Of a stretch of 64,000 bases of DNA, positions 45,226-57,650 are shown piece by piece; within the stretch, counting starts at the first letter, position 1; every line of letters begins with the position of its first letter. Both the position numbers and the translations under genes were made by a program. This DNA is from Sorex araneus (taxonomy: Eukaryota; Chordata; Mammalia; Eulipotyphla; Soricidae), in NCBI RefSeq assembly GCF_027595985.1, contig NC_073302.1:393752403-393816402 (forward strand). Reading direction: 5' to 3'. The notes below the pieces were generated by a model that did not search any database, was not told the DNA's origin, and worked only from the letters and a program-made list of their open reading frames with translations.

Positions 45226-45345
45226 TGGTTCTCAAATGTGACTACATATTAGTACAATAAAGAAATCTTTAACATTTCAAATACTTACACTGCACTTCTT
45301 TTCAACTAGCTCATATCTGAAGGTACAAATCAGATATCAGTTTTT
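45226..45345 (+). mobile_element. Possible MER5A-like hAT DNA transposon fragment
   Basis: GGTAGTGGTTCTCAAATGTG resembles the terminal CAGTGGTTCTCAAA of MER5/Charlie hAT elements. The following bases are too decayed to confirm. No 8-bp duplication was checked. Confidence 0.4.
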
Positions 45346-45424
45346 GTTTGTATTTTACTGTCTTTCAGTTCTCTTAAATTTTAATTAAGAGTATTTATTG
45401 ATTCAATTATTCCAAATAATTTAT

Positions 45425-45650
45425 TTATTCCAAGCAGTGCTTAGGAGCTCCAGGCAAAATCTTGGTAATTCTTGACCAACTGGGTTGGAGATTCTATGGT
45501 TCTTAGGTTGTGATGTGTCTCCGCCCTGCAGTGTTGGGAAGAAGCTGAGCTGCCTAGTGGTGCCTAGTGGCCAACAGGGCTATATTTACTAAAATCATGG
45601 AACCATATGGTGCTGGGGATCAAACAGATTAGCTGCACAAAAATAATAAA
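45425..45650 (-). mobile_element. Possible old SINE with internal insertion
   Basis: GCAGTGCTTAGGAGCTCCAG resembles a SINE body, and ATATGGTGCTGGGGATCAAA resembles a SINE B-box region, both minus-oriented. They are separated by unrelated sequence with a short TGCCTAGTGG direct repeat. Confidence 0.35.
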
Positions 45651-46002
45651 TATCAGTAGTCATGCAAAGTATTGTTTATGTGGCACACTTTCCAGTATAC
45701 TAAGTCACAAGAATATTCTGTTATCATTTCTCACTTTATTTTGTGAATTGGTTAGGACAAGAACCTTGCTATTACTTCTGGAGAAAGAGAAAAAGTACAT
45801 TATAAGCAGAATCTAGGTTTATTGATTTTCATACCTAGATTGCATCTATTGTCCTTGAAATACCTGCAAGATATGGTGAAAATTGAACACACACATGAAG
45901 TGTTCATTATAATTCTTAAGATCAAAAGCAGCCAGGTGAAATTTTTTCTTTAAAGTCAATATATTTAGCCCAGGGTAGTTTTATATTTCTAATAGAACTC
46001 CT

Positions 46003-46125
46003 GGAACCTGTGGCGTATTCGATATGCCCAAAACAGTAAAAACAATTCTCACCATAGGGATGTTACTGGTGCCCGCTCAAGCAAATTGATGAACAACGGG
46101 GCAGCAGTGCTACAGTGCGACAGTG
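46003..46125 (+). mobile_element. 5'-truncated SINE-B or RTE tail
   Basis: Starts inside the RTE-like body (GTGGCGTATTCGATATGCCC) and includes the full tail (CTCAAGCAAATTGATGAACA, CAGTGCTACAGTGCGACAGTG). The tRNA head is absent. Confidence 0.85.
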
Positions 46126-47395
46126 TTACAATGGAAGTGCTAGAAATTAAGATATAAGAGTCAAAGCTTAAATCCTGGTCTAATGAAAAAGTTATTTCTG
46201 ACAATAATTATGGATTTATTGTTTTAGTTTGGGCTGTAAAAACTAAATACCACAGACTAAGGGGTACAAAAAGACTGAATATTCAGACAAGAAAATCAAA
46301 GATATCAAAATTGGAAAAGAAGTCAAATTATTACTATTTGCAGAGGACATGATAATGTACATAAAAATCCCCAATGAGTCCACACACAAAAAGCTTTTAG
46401 GATAAATAGACCAATACAGCAAAGCATCTGGCTACAAAGTCAATACACAAAAATTGGTTGCAATCTTATATACAATGAATGAATCAGAGGATAAAGCAAT
46501 CAAGGAGGCTATCCTATTTTAAAAAGTGTCCAAAAATATCAAGTACCTAGAAATCAACTCAACAAAAGACGTAGGAGATTTATACCATGAAAAATGCATA
46601 TTACTTAAGAAAATGATAGACTTGGGAAATTGAAAAAAATGTCCATGTTCAAATATCAGAAGAATCCATGTTGTTAAAAATGACTATCCTACCTAAGCAA
46701 TTATATAGATTCAAAGCAATGTCCACCCAAATTCAGATGGTATTCTTTAAGATGGTATTCCTTTTCTTTTAGAAAATTTTGTAACTCAGTTTATATGGAA
46801 CCAGAGACTCCAAATAGAAAAAGCCATACTCAAAAATAAGAAATTGGGAAGTCATCTGCTTTTATATAAGCTTTCATACTGTAATATATAATGGATATCA
46901 AAATGCATGGTACTGGAATAAAGACAGGCTCTCTGATCAATGGATCAGAACATAACACCCAACCACAAAACCCCCCATTTATGGGCTGTTAATTTTAGGT
47001 GAAGAACATGAGTGAAGATAGCCTCTTCAAAAAATGGTGCTGGGAAAACTGGATAACCACATGTAAAAAATAAATAAAGCTGGACATATATCTCACATCA
47101 ATTCAAAGCAGATCAAAGGCCTTGAGATTTAACATAAAACTATAAAGTAAATCAAGGGAAACATAGGCACAATACTCCAAGATTTAAACTTCAAAGACAC
47201 CTTCAATGATCCGCTGGCAAAGTAAACAGAAGAATAAATAATCAAATGGGAGTACATCAAATTAGAGTTTCCAAATGGTGAAAGAAATACATGTTAAAAG
47301 AAAACAGCTAATTGAATGGGGAAAAATGTTCTCATTCAACTCATCAATTAAAGGGTTGATATCCAGGATATAAAAAGTACTCATGGAAATCACTG

Positions 47396-47642
47396 TATCA
47401 CTGTCATCTGTTGTTCATCGATTTACTGAGCGGACACCAGTGTAATCTCTATTATTCCCAGACCTGAGATTTTAGAGGCCTCTCCTTATTTGTCTTTCCC
47501 AACGATTGGAGGCTCTTTCAGGGTCAGGGCGATGAGACCTATCATTACTGTTTTTAGCATATCAAATACACCATGGGTAGCTTGCTGGGCTCTGCCTGTG
47601 CGGGCAGGATACTTCTGGTAGCTTGACGTGCTCTCTGAGAAG
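47396..47642 (-). mobile_element. RTE-related SINE variant with extra module
   Basis: It has the SINE-B tail and body. Between them lies CCTGAGATTTTAGAGGCCTC and CAGGGTCAGGGCGATGAGAC, a module absent from SINE-B but present at 8325-8885. The tRNA head is missing; the copy runs into a TA/CA microsatellite instead. Confidence 0.8.
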
Positions 47643-47702
47643 TATATATATGTATATGTACATATACATATATATACACACACACATATATACATATATA
47701 TA
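47643..47702. repeat. (TA)n/(CA)n microsatellite
   Basis: An alternating TATATG, CATATA and ACACAC array has replaced the expected 5' end of the adjacent SINE. Confidence 0.9.
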
Positions 47703-48710
47703 CTACTCTCTATGATTTGTTGCCTACTGTCTGAAATGCATCCAATATGGTGTAGTAATTATGGAAAATGGGTCTGGAAGTGTCTTATAATGTGTTGAAA
47801 ATCAACCCCCCAAAATTAAAAACCCTATCAAAAAATGGGGAGAGGAGATGAACATATTCTTTTCAGAGAAAGACAAGTAGATGGCCAATAAGCACAAAAG
47901 AAAATGCTCAGCATCAGTTATTGGTTATAGAAATCCAAATCAAGAAGACAATGAGATATCATCTCACACCATTTAGAATGCTACATATCAGAAATAGTAA
48001 GGACAATTTGTGTTGGTGGGATGTGGTGAAAAGGAACTCTCATCCACTGCTAGTGGGAATGTTTTCTGGTTCAAGCCCTGTGAAATTGTATGGAGTCCTC
48101 AAGAAACTTAGAGTTAAACTGCCATCTGACCCAGCAATTCCACTTTGGGGCATCTACCCACAGGACATAAAAACATACATTCAAAAGGACATATGCACAC
48201 CACCATTATTGCATTGCTACACTAAGTATAGTAGCTAAGATATTTCATCAGAAGAAATGAAGATCAAAAAAATACCCCATCAAAATATAAAACAGGAAAA
48301 ATTTTTGCAGAGAACAGATGAGATAAATATATACTAACTTGTAAAATTATAGGTCAAGCATTATTATATCAATAATCACAATAAAAGGATCTTTCGGAAA
48401 ATGTTTGGTATTAATTATATAGTAAAATAATAAAATAAGTGCAAACCAGCATGGGTAGTTGGAGTGGGGGGTGGTTGGAGTGAAGAAATGGGAGTGGAGG
48501 GCAAAGTGGGAAGATCTAGGTTTAAAACCTGAAATGGGTCTCATAGTTCTCAAACATTATTTGGTGATTCAGATCAAAAGGGATGTGACTATTATGTCTA
48601 AAAGGCATAGGTTTGCACAAGTCTATGGAATAACAACATAGAAAGTTTTCATTTTAGATGGCAGTTACACACTAGGTCTAAAAGAAGTATTAAATTCTTG
48701 TAGTTTGTTT

Positions 48711-49897
48711 GTTTGGGTTTTTTTTTTTTTGCTTTTTTTAAAAAAATTTTTTATTGAATCACCATGTGGAAAGTTACATAGTTCTCAGGGTTATGTCAGT
48801 TATACAATACTCAAACACGCTTCCCTTCGCCCTAGTCCCCGCCCTTGTAAGTGATAAGTTTCACTTTGTTTACTCTTTATCTTGATTACATTCCATGTTT
48901 CAACTCGTAACTCCCTATTGTTGCTGGAGTTCTCCCCCCAAAAAAGACAGTCCTACTGCCAAGGAAGCATTGATAGTTTTCTATTGCTGAGAATGTAGAG
49001 ATATTAAGTCCTGCTGTTTGTTACATAACTTTTTTTTTCTTTTTTTCCCCCCTCCTTCCCGCGCCACTGAGTTCATGCCTACTTAGTAATCCTCATAGTA
49101 CGATTTGACGCCACGCTGCCTGACAAAGGGAAAAGAACCGAGAAAGATGGTTATTTCCCGTCATCAGCCGGTGTGGGGCTATAGCTTAGTTGATAGTCTA
49201 GCAGCATGCCTGCAAGCAGTTTCTGGAACCAAAAGTAGTGCGCTGGTATCGGCCCTGGCTCGAGACTCCACCAGCATCCCGCTGTTCCATGTACATAGTA
49301 ATTTTTTTCCCCTTATATCCCGTTCCCACGCCACCAGGTTCATGTCTGCTTAATGGACATCATAATACGTCTATCGCCACTCTGCCTTTCAGCGGGTCTC
49401 ACAGGAGATCCCAGGGGGCGGGGAAGTACCGGTCCCTGCCCCCCCCCCCCCCGCCGACACTTAAGCACAGTGGACCCACGTGCGCTACCCTTTCGCCACT
49501 GCTGCCGCTCCAGCATGAACGAGGAGCCCCAAAGAGCTACTTTGGACACCAGCAGCCCAATGAAATACTTCCAGAATGTGAACTGAGCATCTATGCCAGG
49601 CTGCTATAGCGGGGGTAGGGTAACTCTCTTTTTTTTTTAATCTCTCTCTCTCAACCCCTCCCTCCTGGGCACAGCAAATCTTTCACCACTTTTCCTTGAG
49701 CACAAAATGGAGACACCAATCCAGCAGCAGCCGGTCTCGCGGGAGATCCCAGGAGGCGGGGAAGTACCAGTACCGCCCCCCGCCGACACTTAAGCACAGT
49801 GGACCCACGTGCGCTCCCCTTTTGCCGCTGCTGCCACTCCAGCATGAACGAGGAGCCCCAAAGGGCTACTTTGGACACCAGCAGCCCAATGAAATAC
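48711..49897 (-). mobile_element. Composite retroelement B: L1-like 3' end plus repeated GC-rich units
   Basis: The 3' end at the left (TTTATTGAATCACCATGTGG, GATTACATTCCATG) matches composite A at 39590-39810. GC-rich unit sequence follows (CGCGCCACTGAGTTCATGCC, GGCTATAGCTTAGTTGATAG, GCAAGCAGTTTCTGGAAC), matching the composite A unit. GTTCATG recurs at 49071 and 49338. Further up, GGTCTCACAGGAGATCCC (49395) recurs as GGTCTCGCGGGAGATCCC (49733), a 338-bp offset. A C14 run lies near 49440. At the right it meets a SINE-A. Confidence 0.8.
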
Positions 49898-50066
49898 TGT
49901 TTTGCTTTTTGAATCACACCTGGCGATGCACAGGGCTTACTCCTGGCTCTGCACTGAGGAATTACTCCTGGCAGTGCTCAGGGGACCATATGGGATGCTG
50001 GGAATCAAACCCGGGTCGACCTCGGGCAAGGCAAACGCCCTACCCGCTGTGCTATTGCTCCAGCCC
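49898..50066 (-). mobile_element. SINE-A joined to the 5' end of composite B
   Basis: Runs from GCTTTTTGAATCACACC to TGCTATTGCTCCAGCCCC. I see no target duplication on its own boundaries. TCTTGTAGTTT (48696) and TCTTCCTAGTTT (50069) could flank composite B and the SINE together. Confidence 0.9.
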
Positions 50067-50079
50067 CCTCTTCCTAGTT

Positions 50080-50594
50080 TTTATTGACCCATCAGGGTTT
50101 TTGAAATCCTCAAAACAAATTTTAAACAAATTTAAAACAATTTAGGTTGGATTTTTATAACAGTATCTTTTATTTCCTCAAGACCTCATATGTTTTAATA
50201 AATGAGAAAAGCTTTTTTAAAAATAAAATCTAGCAAGAAACATTTGTCATTTTAATACTTTTGAGCGGTAATTCTGTTTGAAAACAGGCATTGTTTTGAC
50301 AACTAAACAGGTTTTGGTGGGGTAGGGGGTATCAGGTAGGAAACCACACACAAATAAAAACAATTTATTCTCTACTTTCTCAAGATGTATCACAAGATGC
50401 AGTTTTAGCAAATTATCTGGGATTGAAAGGTCTAGAAAGTATTCCTGGAGGTAAATTGGTATTACCTTATATTCCTGAGCGATAGCTATTCAACTGAGTA
50501 AAACCATCAGTTTGAAAATCAACCTGGCAAAGGGAGTTGATTACATTTCATTTTCTAAGTGAAAATATACTCTTGCAGAAAAGAAATACTTAGC
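50080..50594. other. AT-rich stretch without a recognised gene
   Basis: No repeat or exon signal was recognised. Confidence 0.5.
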
Positions 50595-50605
50595 AATAAT
50601 ACAAT

Positions 50606-50858
50606 CACTGTATCACTGTCATCCCGTTGCTCATCGATTTGCTCAAGCGGGTACCAATAACATCTCCATTGTGAGACTTCGATTGTTTTCACTGTCTTTG
50701 GCATATTGAATAGGCCACGGGTAGCTTGCCAGCCTCTGCCGTGAGGGCGAGATACTCTCAGTAGCTTGCTGGGCTCTCTGAGAGGGAAGGAGGAATTAAA
50801 CCTGGGTCCGTCTCGTGCAAGGTGAATGCCCTACCTGCTGTGCTTATTGCTCCATCCC
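50606..50858 (-). mobile_element. SINE-B with perfect 11-bp target-site duplication
   Basis: AATAATACAAT flanks it at 50595-50605 and 50859-50869. Tail CACTGTATCACTGTCATCCC, body GCCACGGGTAGCTTGCCAGC, head GAATTAAACCTGGG (B-box complement). Confidence 0.96.
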
Positions 50859-50949
50859 AATAATACAATAACATATTAAATTGAATTAGTTAACAACAAC
50901 AAAAAGACTGTTTTAAAACATAGACCTGAAAAACAGATCAAATAACTTT

Positions 50950-51110
50950 TTATTTTTTCTTTTTGGGTCACACCCAGTGATGTGCAGGGGTTAATCCTAG
51001 CTCTACACTCAGGAATTACTCCTGGCAGTGCTCATCGAACCATATAGGATCCTGGGAATCGAATCCAGGTAGGCCGCCAGGAGGCAAATGCCCTACCTAC
51101 TGTGCCCCTC
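50950..51110 (-). mobile_element. SINE-A
   Basis: Runs from TTCTTTTTGGGTCACACCC through GGGAATCGAATCCAGG to GCCCTACCTACTGTGCCCC. The last bases of the head are lost. Confidence 0.9.
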
Positions 51111-51114
51111 AAAT

Positions 51115-53430
51115 ACATTTTTTTAAACCTTGAAAGTGTTAAATCTATATTCAACAATGGACCCATTAAAGATTATTTTTATAATTAACACACCTACAGA
51201 AAAATGTAGTGCAATTTTATTCAAACTGAATTTTCAGTGAAATCCTTAGATATTACAATGTGGCTAGTTAGTCAGTAGCCTGGGAAGAAAAATACTAAGG
51301 AGTTTGACATTTCAGATGAAGTGTTTTGTAGGAGTGGCTCACCTGTGCTGTGGTAAGATACTTGGGTCTAGGTATTAAGTCACTCCTAGTTGCTCACTAT
51401 GGGAGTGGGCTCAAAGCTTGCGTAAGAAAAATATTAATATTTTCTTAGAGCAATGTCTGTTTTACAGCTTTCACTAGAGAGGGGCATTGATCAACCAGCA
51501 AAATTTGGTTATATTTCCAGCCTCTGTGTTTGTATAAAAGTGTTTGTCTTGTAGGATGATAAATATAGTGATTTTTGTTGTGAAGTGGAATTTTTGCCTA
51601 ATCCCCTGAAACATGGACATCATATTACACTTGAATGTTGGATCTGTTAGTTGCAAAGAGATCAGCCAGGCCTACATTATAAGCAGATTCTTCTAAGGCT
51701 CTTTCTACTTTAGAAACAGTTATTTGCCATTTTGTTTGTTAAGAATTCAAGATATACCTTTGCTTTTCTGTCTACATTTTCTCAACTAGCACCACTATCA
51801 GAGAGCTCAGACATTCTTAATGTTTACGTTATTATTTTGGGTCCCATATGACATTGCTTAAGTTCAATTGGCTCGCTTCATGATGAAGATTAATAGATGT
51901 ATTACTATAGCCATCTAAGCTGCAAGTTTTGGAATTGCATTCATGTCGCAATGATCTCTTAAAAATATAAATTAGGATACAATTTAGGCATATACTTTGA
52001 ATGGCAGCCAGATATGGTGCTGTGCCTCTTATTGGTTCCAAGTCACTTCTAGTGACTAATAGAGAAATTTGCATTTTACCTACCTGAAAATTTAGGCTCA
52101 GTCTGACAAAGGGTTCCATGGAAGAAAGTGCTTTTGACAGAAGATACAGTAAGTTAGAATTGCACCAGCCAGTCAACAAAAATAAATAGAAAAGGCAAAA
52201 AGCTCAAATTATAATATTAATAACTGCAATTCTAAATTAAGATAAAATATAAGTATATAGTATAAATGTTGGATATGTAATTAATATATACCAGAAAAGA
52301 TAGAAACTATAGACTCACTATTATAGAAAAAATTTAATACTTTATTTTAAAAATCTTTTATGTATCTGATTGGTTTGAAAATAAAGACTAGTTTTGCCTC
52401 TAGGTTTACATGAAAATGGTTTTGAAAAAACTGAAACAAATAATTTTCAACTTTGAAATTTTAATAAAATGTATTTAAGTTAAATAATAAAATCTGCAAT
52501 TGCAACAGATTTTAACCCATACAATGATTTGATTTTGTTAGTTCTTTCTGGGTATATTAATTAATTTAGGTGACTCAAAGAAGAATGTATGATGCATTTG
52601 ATTAATAGACATTTGATTAATCCTTATCTGATGACAGTACCACTCATCAGAAATTGAGGCAACAATGGACTCATGCCTGGAGAACAATTATTTTATTCTA
52701 CTTGTACTTTGTTCATAACTTTTATAAATAAGGAATTTTCCTCAGTATTTGTGGCCTATCAAGGCATAGATACTCAGGTACATGATACAACAACATAGGT
52801 TTAAGTTTGTAATTGAAAGAGGATAAGCAGAATCAAGCATTTATTATCTACCTCATCTCTCTTTCTCAATTTAAAATAAGGTTTAAAAGGTTTATTAATA
52901 TAAATATTTAAAATAGATTTTAAAGAAAATACATGAATATAAGTTTTACTATTTATAATTTTTATCGCTAAATGTTTTGAATATTTTGAAAATACTGCAA
53001 TAAGATAACCATACTTCACAAATGTTTAAAAGCCTTGTATATTGAAAAGTTGATTTTTGAATTAAGATTGTTTTTCAGGTTAGATAAATGTTAGATTAAA
53101 TCCCTAATTTTGTAGATAAGTATATATTATATATATGTTTCATAACTATCAAATAAAATTATTCCTTTAACCCATATATTATTTTATGCTTTGTAAAACA
53201 AGCCAGATGTAGGAAGACAAACATTGTGTGATTACTACTATCAATATTTGGTCCGCAAAGAAACCAAACAAATGAATTAACCAAAAAAAGTGTTCAGACT
53301 ATAAGATCAAGTTAGTAGTTATAGAATGTTAATAGGATAGAATTGTGGGGTAAATTGGACAAAAGGGACTTAAGGTATGGAGAAGAATAATGGAACTTTG
53401 TATAATCTGATACTGACTTTTATATATTTA
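51115..53430. other. Long unique AT-rich stretch
   Basis: No repeat family was recognised in 2.3 kb. A 115-codon open frame on the minus strand (51832-52179) contains TTTTCAGGTAGGT, which could be a splice site, but no exon can be argued. Confidence 0.5.
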
Positions 53431-53431
53431 G

Positions 53432-53660
53432 TAATAGCACAGCGGTACGGTGTTTGCCTTGCACATGACCAACCTGGGTTCGATTCCTCTGCCCCTCTCG
53501 AAGAGCTTGGCAAGCTACCGAGAGTATCTCGCCCACACTGCAGAGCCTGGCAAGCTACCCATGGTGTATTCAATATGACAAAAACAGTAATAAGTCTCAA
53601 ATTGAGACATTACTGGTGCCCGCTTGAGCAAATCAATGAGCAATGGGATGACATTGACAG
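53432..53660 (+). mobile_element. SINE-B
   Basis: Slightly shortened head (AATAGCACAGCGGTACGG), B box GGTTCGATTCC at 53478-53488, body GGCAAGCTACCGAGAGTATC, tail GAGCAAATCAATGAGCAATG and GACATTGACAGTG. Confidence 0.95.
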
Positions 53661-53661
53661 T

Positions 53662-53826
53662 GATTTATTTAGCCACACTCAGTCTTACTCAAGGCTTATT
53701 CCTGGCACTGTGCTCGGGGATTACTCCTCACAGCTGTGGGGGGCCATCTGTGGTTCTGGGACCTAATCTGGGTCTATGGCATGCCAAGCAATTGGCTCAC
53801 CCACTACAGTATCTCTCTTGCTCAGA
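53662..53826 (-). mobile_element. Diverged SINE-A next to a SINE-B
   Basis: TTAGCCACACTCAGTC, GGGGATTACTCCTCACAG and GGCATGCCAAGCAATTGG follow SINE-A order on the minus strand. The SINE-B at 53432 probably inserted in its tail. Confidence 0.75.
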
Positions 53827-53829
53827 CAT

Positions 53830-55840
53830 TTTAAATGATGCACATCTCAAAATGCATAACATAAAACACTAAAATTAAAAATTCATATCAGTGATGCACC
53901 CCATTATATCTTGAGGTAGTTGTTTTCTGGAATGTTTATATAGGTAAATTTAATGGAATCTGGTATTGAACTATGAAAGGTACTCTAATATAGATAATAA
54001 TAACTTTGAAGAAGTAAAAATTAGTCAACCATTTCAACTTATTCTATAGAATTTACTTTTCATATTAAGGGCAAAAAAACTTACTTTCTACTCTACATGC
54101 TTCCAATGGGAAGCAGAATGATTTCCTTTTTTATTCCTCAAGACAGGTATGTGGAGGAAAAATGATTCCTGCTTCTTGCAGCTCCTTCTTTTACTGTTTG
54201 CCAGAGATGGCAGTAATATTTTTTGTTGATGACTTGAAAAAAAAGACTGAAATGCTTAGATGGCCACTTCTTCTCATTTTGTGTCTGTTGCAGTTTGTCA
54301 TTATGCTTTGATAGCATATTCTTATCTGCTCTCTACTTTAAGATAAATTGTTGTTCTCCCTGGGGTTATCAGGCTTATTTTAGTGAATTGACAGTGAATC
54401 ATTAGCAAACCAGTAATAAATATTACACATGACTGCTTCTTTTTTCTTCTTGGGACATCTATATTTTTCTGTTTCCAAAACCTGGGAGGGAAGTTACATG
54501 TAATTTATTGACCTTGACTCCTTCATTATGTATATTGCCTAACTCTAGCAATAAAAACACGAAGTTCCTCATGAAATTAGTGAAATCTGTATCTTAAATC
54601 CCATATATGTAGCAAATTAGTGGGTAGCAGTTCTAATGTAGCCTTAAGTTTGATTTTTATGTTTATTCTCTACTTATAAGATAATCAATTAATTTTGGTA
54701 ATTGGAGAATTTGATATATGATTCAGCAATTAATATCTGGTAAAGGGGGATAAAATAGAGGAAAATCTTGCTTCTAATGGAAAAGTTCTTCATAACTTAC
54801 TCAGAAGAATCAATGGTGTCTTTTTCAGAAACTAGGTAACACATTACTATTGCATTTGCAGCTCTACCTCAGGTTAGAGAAATGGATAACCTGCTTTCTT
54901 AAGATAATTTTTTAGCCCTTTCTAATTGAGTAAAAATGACATTTGTATTCATTTCATTTTCTAATAATTGACAATATGACTTTGGATTTTCTTGTTCCTA
55001 CTGTTTCTAACAGATTTTAGGCCAAAGGTGACAAGTTACACAGTAGATCACTAAATATTAATTTTGAGAGTTAAATAATCTGGTGTATATTCTCCAGTCA
55101 AATAGCTAAACCTAATTTGTAGAGTAAATTAAATATCATAACTTTTAGTTATGATAAAACTAGAAAAACTACTATTTTTCTTTCTTTAGTGAAAAGAAGA
55201 ATTCATCAAGTTACTAAGATAGAAGAGCTTATTATTCAGTTCTCTGAATCAATTTGTGTACAATATTTTGTAAAAAATTTTTAATCATGTAATGTTCTAA
55301 AGAGTATATTAGAAAATAGGATATTGTCATGGAAGTGATAAGTGTGAAGAAGATATAATGTAATGTCTTAAGTTAGTTTAGAGAAAGTCAAACTGTAGAG
55401 GGATATGATATGCTATACCCTGGGTTCAAGAATTGTGAATGCATGAATTCCTTTGATAAATAAGTGACTCTATTTTTTTATGCTTTAGAATGACAATTAT
55501 GATTTTATAGATGTTATGTTCAGAATTTAGGCATTTCCAGTTATGTCAATTATGGCAATAATGGGGTACACTTACTCAAGGCTCATTTCAATAGGACTAA
55601 AGATATTTCTTTTTTTTCCCACCCCCAGGACTAAAGATATTTCAAAGAATTTGTGCCAAGAAAAGAGATCTGAACCCCATGAACTTGAATTTAGTAATGT
55701 AATTTAAAATTTGGAGAAAAAGGTAGAGCAATATATTGAATACACTATATCATTCAGATTGTTATGCTGTGAAATTACATTCTAACTCTGAAGAGAAGAC
55801 AGCATAAACATATTAAAGAAGCAAAGAGTTTGAAAAAGAA
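53830..55840. other. Long unique AT-rich stretch
   Basis: Apart from the micro-insertion at 55593-55643, no repeat, RNA gene or convincing exon was recognised. Confidence 0.5.
55593..55643 (-). repeat. 17-bp direct repeat flanking a 17-base poly(T)/C-rich insert
   Basis: AGGACTAAAGATATTTC at 55593-55609 is repeated exactly at 55627-55643. Between them lies only T8 then CCCACCCCC. It fits a target-site duplication around an extremely 5'-truncated, minus-oriented retroelement. Confidence 0.85.
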
Positions 55841-55847
55841 GAAGCTG

Positions 55848-55910
55848 AGTGTAGAGCCAGGAGTAACCCCTGAGCATTGCTGGGTGTGACCCAAAAAGCA
55901 AAGAATAAAT
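55848..55910 (+). mobile_element. 5'-truncated SINE-A
   Basis: GAGTGTAGAGCCAGGAGTAA through CTGGGTGTGACCCAAAAAGC, then an A-rich tail. The tRNA head is missing. Confidence 0.9.
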
Positions 55911-56310
55911 AAGTAAATAAACATTTGTAAAAAAAAAAAGAATCTTGGAGAGGGCAGCTATTAAATAAAAGATATAGTGGTAGAACCACAAGTTAAAAAA
56001 GAGCATTACATGCAAGAGCACATGTGAAATATGTCCTGAGGACTTTAGAAATAGCTAATATTTAAAGAGGGCTTCAGAAATCCTATCATGTGAATGATGA
56101 TCTCAGGTTAACAAGAGAAGGAGATAAGTGACATATAAAGTAAAATTCTTCCCATTGCTCTTACCTGAAATATTCTCTTCCTTAATTTTGATTTAGATCT
56201 GAAACATTTCGACAGTGTCTAATCATGCCATGTAGGGTTCAGCCTTGTAATTTCCCAGCTCTCTGCTTAGTGACTGTTCTTAGAAAACTGTGATAAAGAC
56301 ACAACTTAGT

Positions 56311-56343
56311 TTATATATATATGTATATATATACATATATATT
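56311..56343. repeat. (TA)n palindromic microsatellite
   Basis: An alternating TA run with single G and C changes makes it nearly self-complementary. Confidence 0.85.
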
Positions 56344-56399
56344 CTAAGTTACATTTAATACTCTTAAAAGGGTGGCAGATACCTAATTCCTTATTTTTT

Positions 56400-56545
56400 A
56401 TAGTATGAGGGAGAAGATGGTTGGACAACATCCAATAATGCTCAAGGCTATGTTCAGGAACCATATTAAGTGTCAGAGATAGAATCAGTGCTGGTCACGT
56501 GCATGGGTCACCTGAATCTTTATACAATCTCTCTGGTCTAGTTTA
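56400..56545 (-). mobile_element. Old SINE-A-like element
   Basis: ATGCTCAAGGCTATGTTCAG, GAACCATATTAAGTGTCAG, GATAGAATCAGTGC and CAATCTCTCTGGTC follow minus-strand SINE order. Confidence 0.6.
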
Positions 56546-56549
56546 CTAT

Positions 56550-57520
56550 CATTTTGGTAAATTATACTAGTCAGTTATTTTAGAACATCTGCCTTTCTCT
56601 TAAAGTCCCCTATAGTCTCCCCTGAAGCATTATTTCAATGCTTTCCTTAGTTTATATTTAATATAAAACATATGAAATATGCTTTAAGTGGTATGACTAA
56701 CCATTTAGTAGTATGATAGGTAAGTTAATGGTAACATATTTGTTAGTTTAATGACAGGAAAACTGAGTTAAGTGCAGTGAAATACGTGTGAGAAAATTTC
56801 TTTATTCTTAGAAACTTTGATTAAACGTGCATAAAAGGAAAGACTGTAAGTGTATATATTTTTAGAAAATCATTCTGAGAGTCAGAGACCCTTTCTAATA
56901 TGATAAACAACTTCACTACTAAACTTAGTCAAATATTTCTTGCCAGATTAAGAAAATTATTCTTACAAATGTATAGTGTGAAATGATAGATGGGATGGTG
57001 TATTCCATTAGAGAGAGTAAATTAACCACGATGAAATTGCAGTCATAGATTAAGGTACGTATTTAATGAATGTTCATCTTTAATGAATGTTCAGTTTACA
57101 AAATCATAATGTTAATGACCTTCTTAATCAGAGGATATGTCAGCTCATATGAGTACTAACTATGTTTCTTATAACCATCACAAAGAATAGTTATTTATAA
57201 TTTCTAGGAGAATTTGAAATTTCTAATGATATTTTCTGCTTAATTCAAAAGAATCATTAGCAAATATATTTATTCAACAACCAAATAGGCTGATTTGCTT
57301 TGCTAACTTGTGAACTTATCTTTAGCCACAGGATGTACCCTTAAACTTAATTTTTAAATTGTTATTAAAAATATATTTTTTCCTAAATCTTCAGAAGTCT
57401 GACTCCATCATTTAACTCAAACATAAGATTTTCTAGAAGGCCTTAATAATTCTATTACAATTTACTGTCTTGTTTTATTTTTTCTGATAATTACTACTTC
57501 AAAAATATATAAGCACTGTG
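56550..57520. other. AT-rich stretch without a recognised gene
   Basis: A small tandem repeat, TTTAATGAATGTTCA, occurs twice near 57062-57092. Nothing else was recognised. Confidence 0.5.
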
Positions 57521-57650
57521 ATTTAAAATACTGTTAGTGATAGGGTTTCACACATGTGATATTCCAACAGCACATCCTTACCAAAGAGTCTGTTCCCTTT
57601 ACTGATGCTCCACCCTATGTTAAATTCAATTCTATACACCAGTTTCAATA
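57520..57650 (-). mobile_element. Decayed L1-like 3' UTR remnant
   Basis: AGTGATAGGGTTTCACACAT, GATATTCCAACAGCACATCC and GATGCTCCACCCTATG parallel the remnant at 42890-43095. Confidence 0.45.

Larger units (their letters stand above)
46277..48240 (+). pseudogene. L1 ORF2 3' half, broken
   Basis: Starts in the RT at DIKIGKEVKLLLF. The catalytic FADD box reads FAED at 46337-46348. Next come YSKASGYKVNTQKL and NIKYLEINSTKDVGDLY. Stops and frameshifts appear from about 46400 on. The element is interrupted at 47396-47702 by an RTE-related SINE and a microsatellite. It resumes near 47810 and ends with KLRVKLPSDPAIPLWGIYPQ (48100-48160), decaying after 48240. It is an older copy than the L1 at 60.3 kb. 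Confidence 0.88.

Noticed and set aside
47643-47702. Satellite or centromeric array
   Set aside because: It is only a 60-bp TA/CA microsatellite.
49238-49609. Proline-rich open frames of 69-123 codons
   Set aside because: They are explained by the GC-rich repeated units of composite B and a C-run.
51832-52179. 115-codon minus-strand frame with a TTTTCAGGTAGGT site
   Set aside because: Splice-like signals are isolated. No exon with both ends could be argued.
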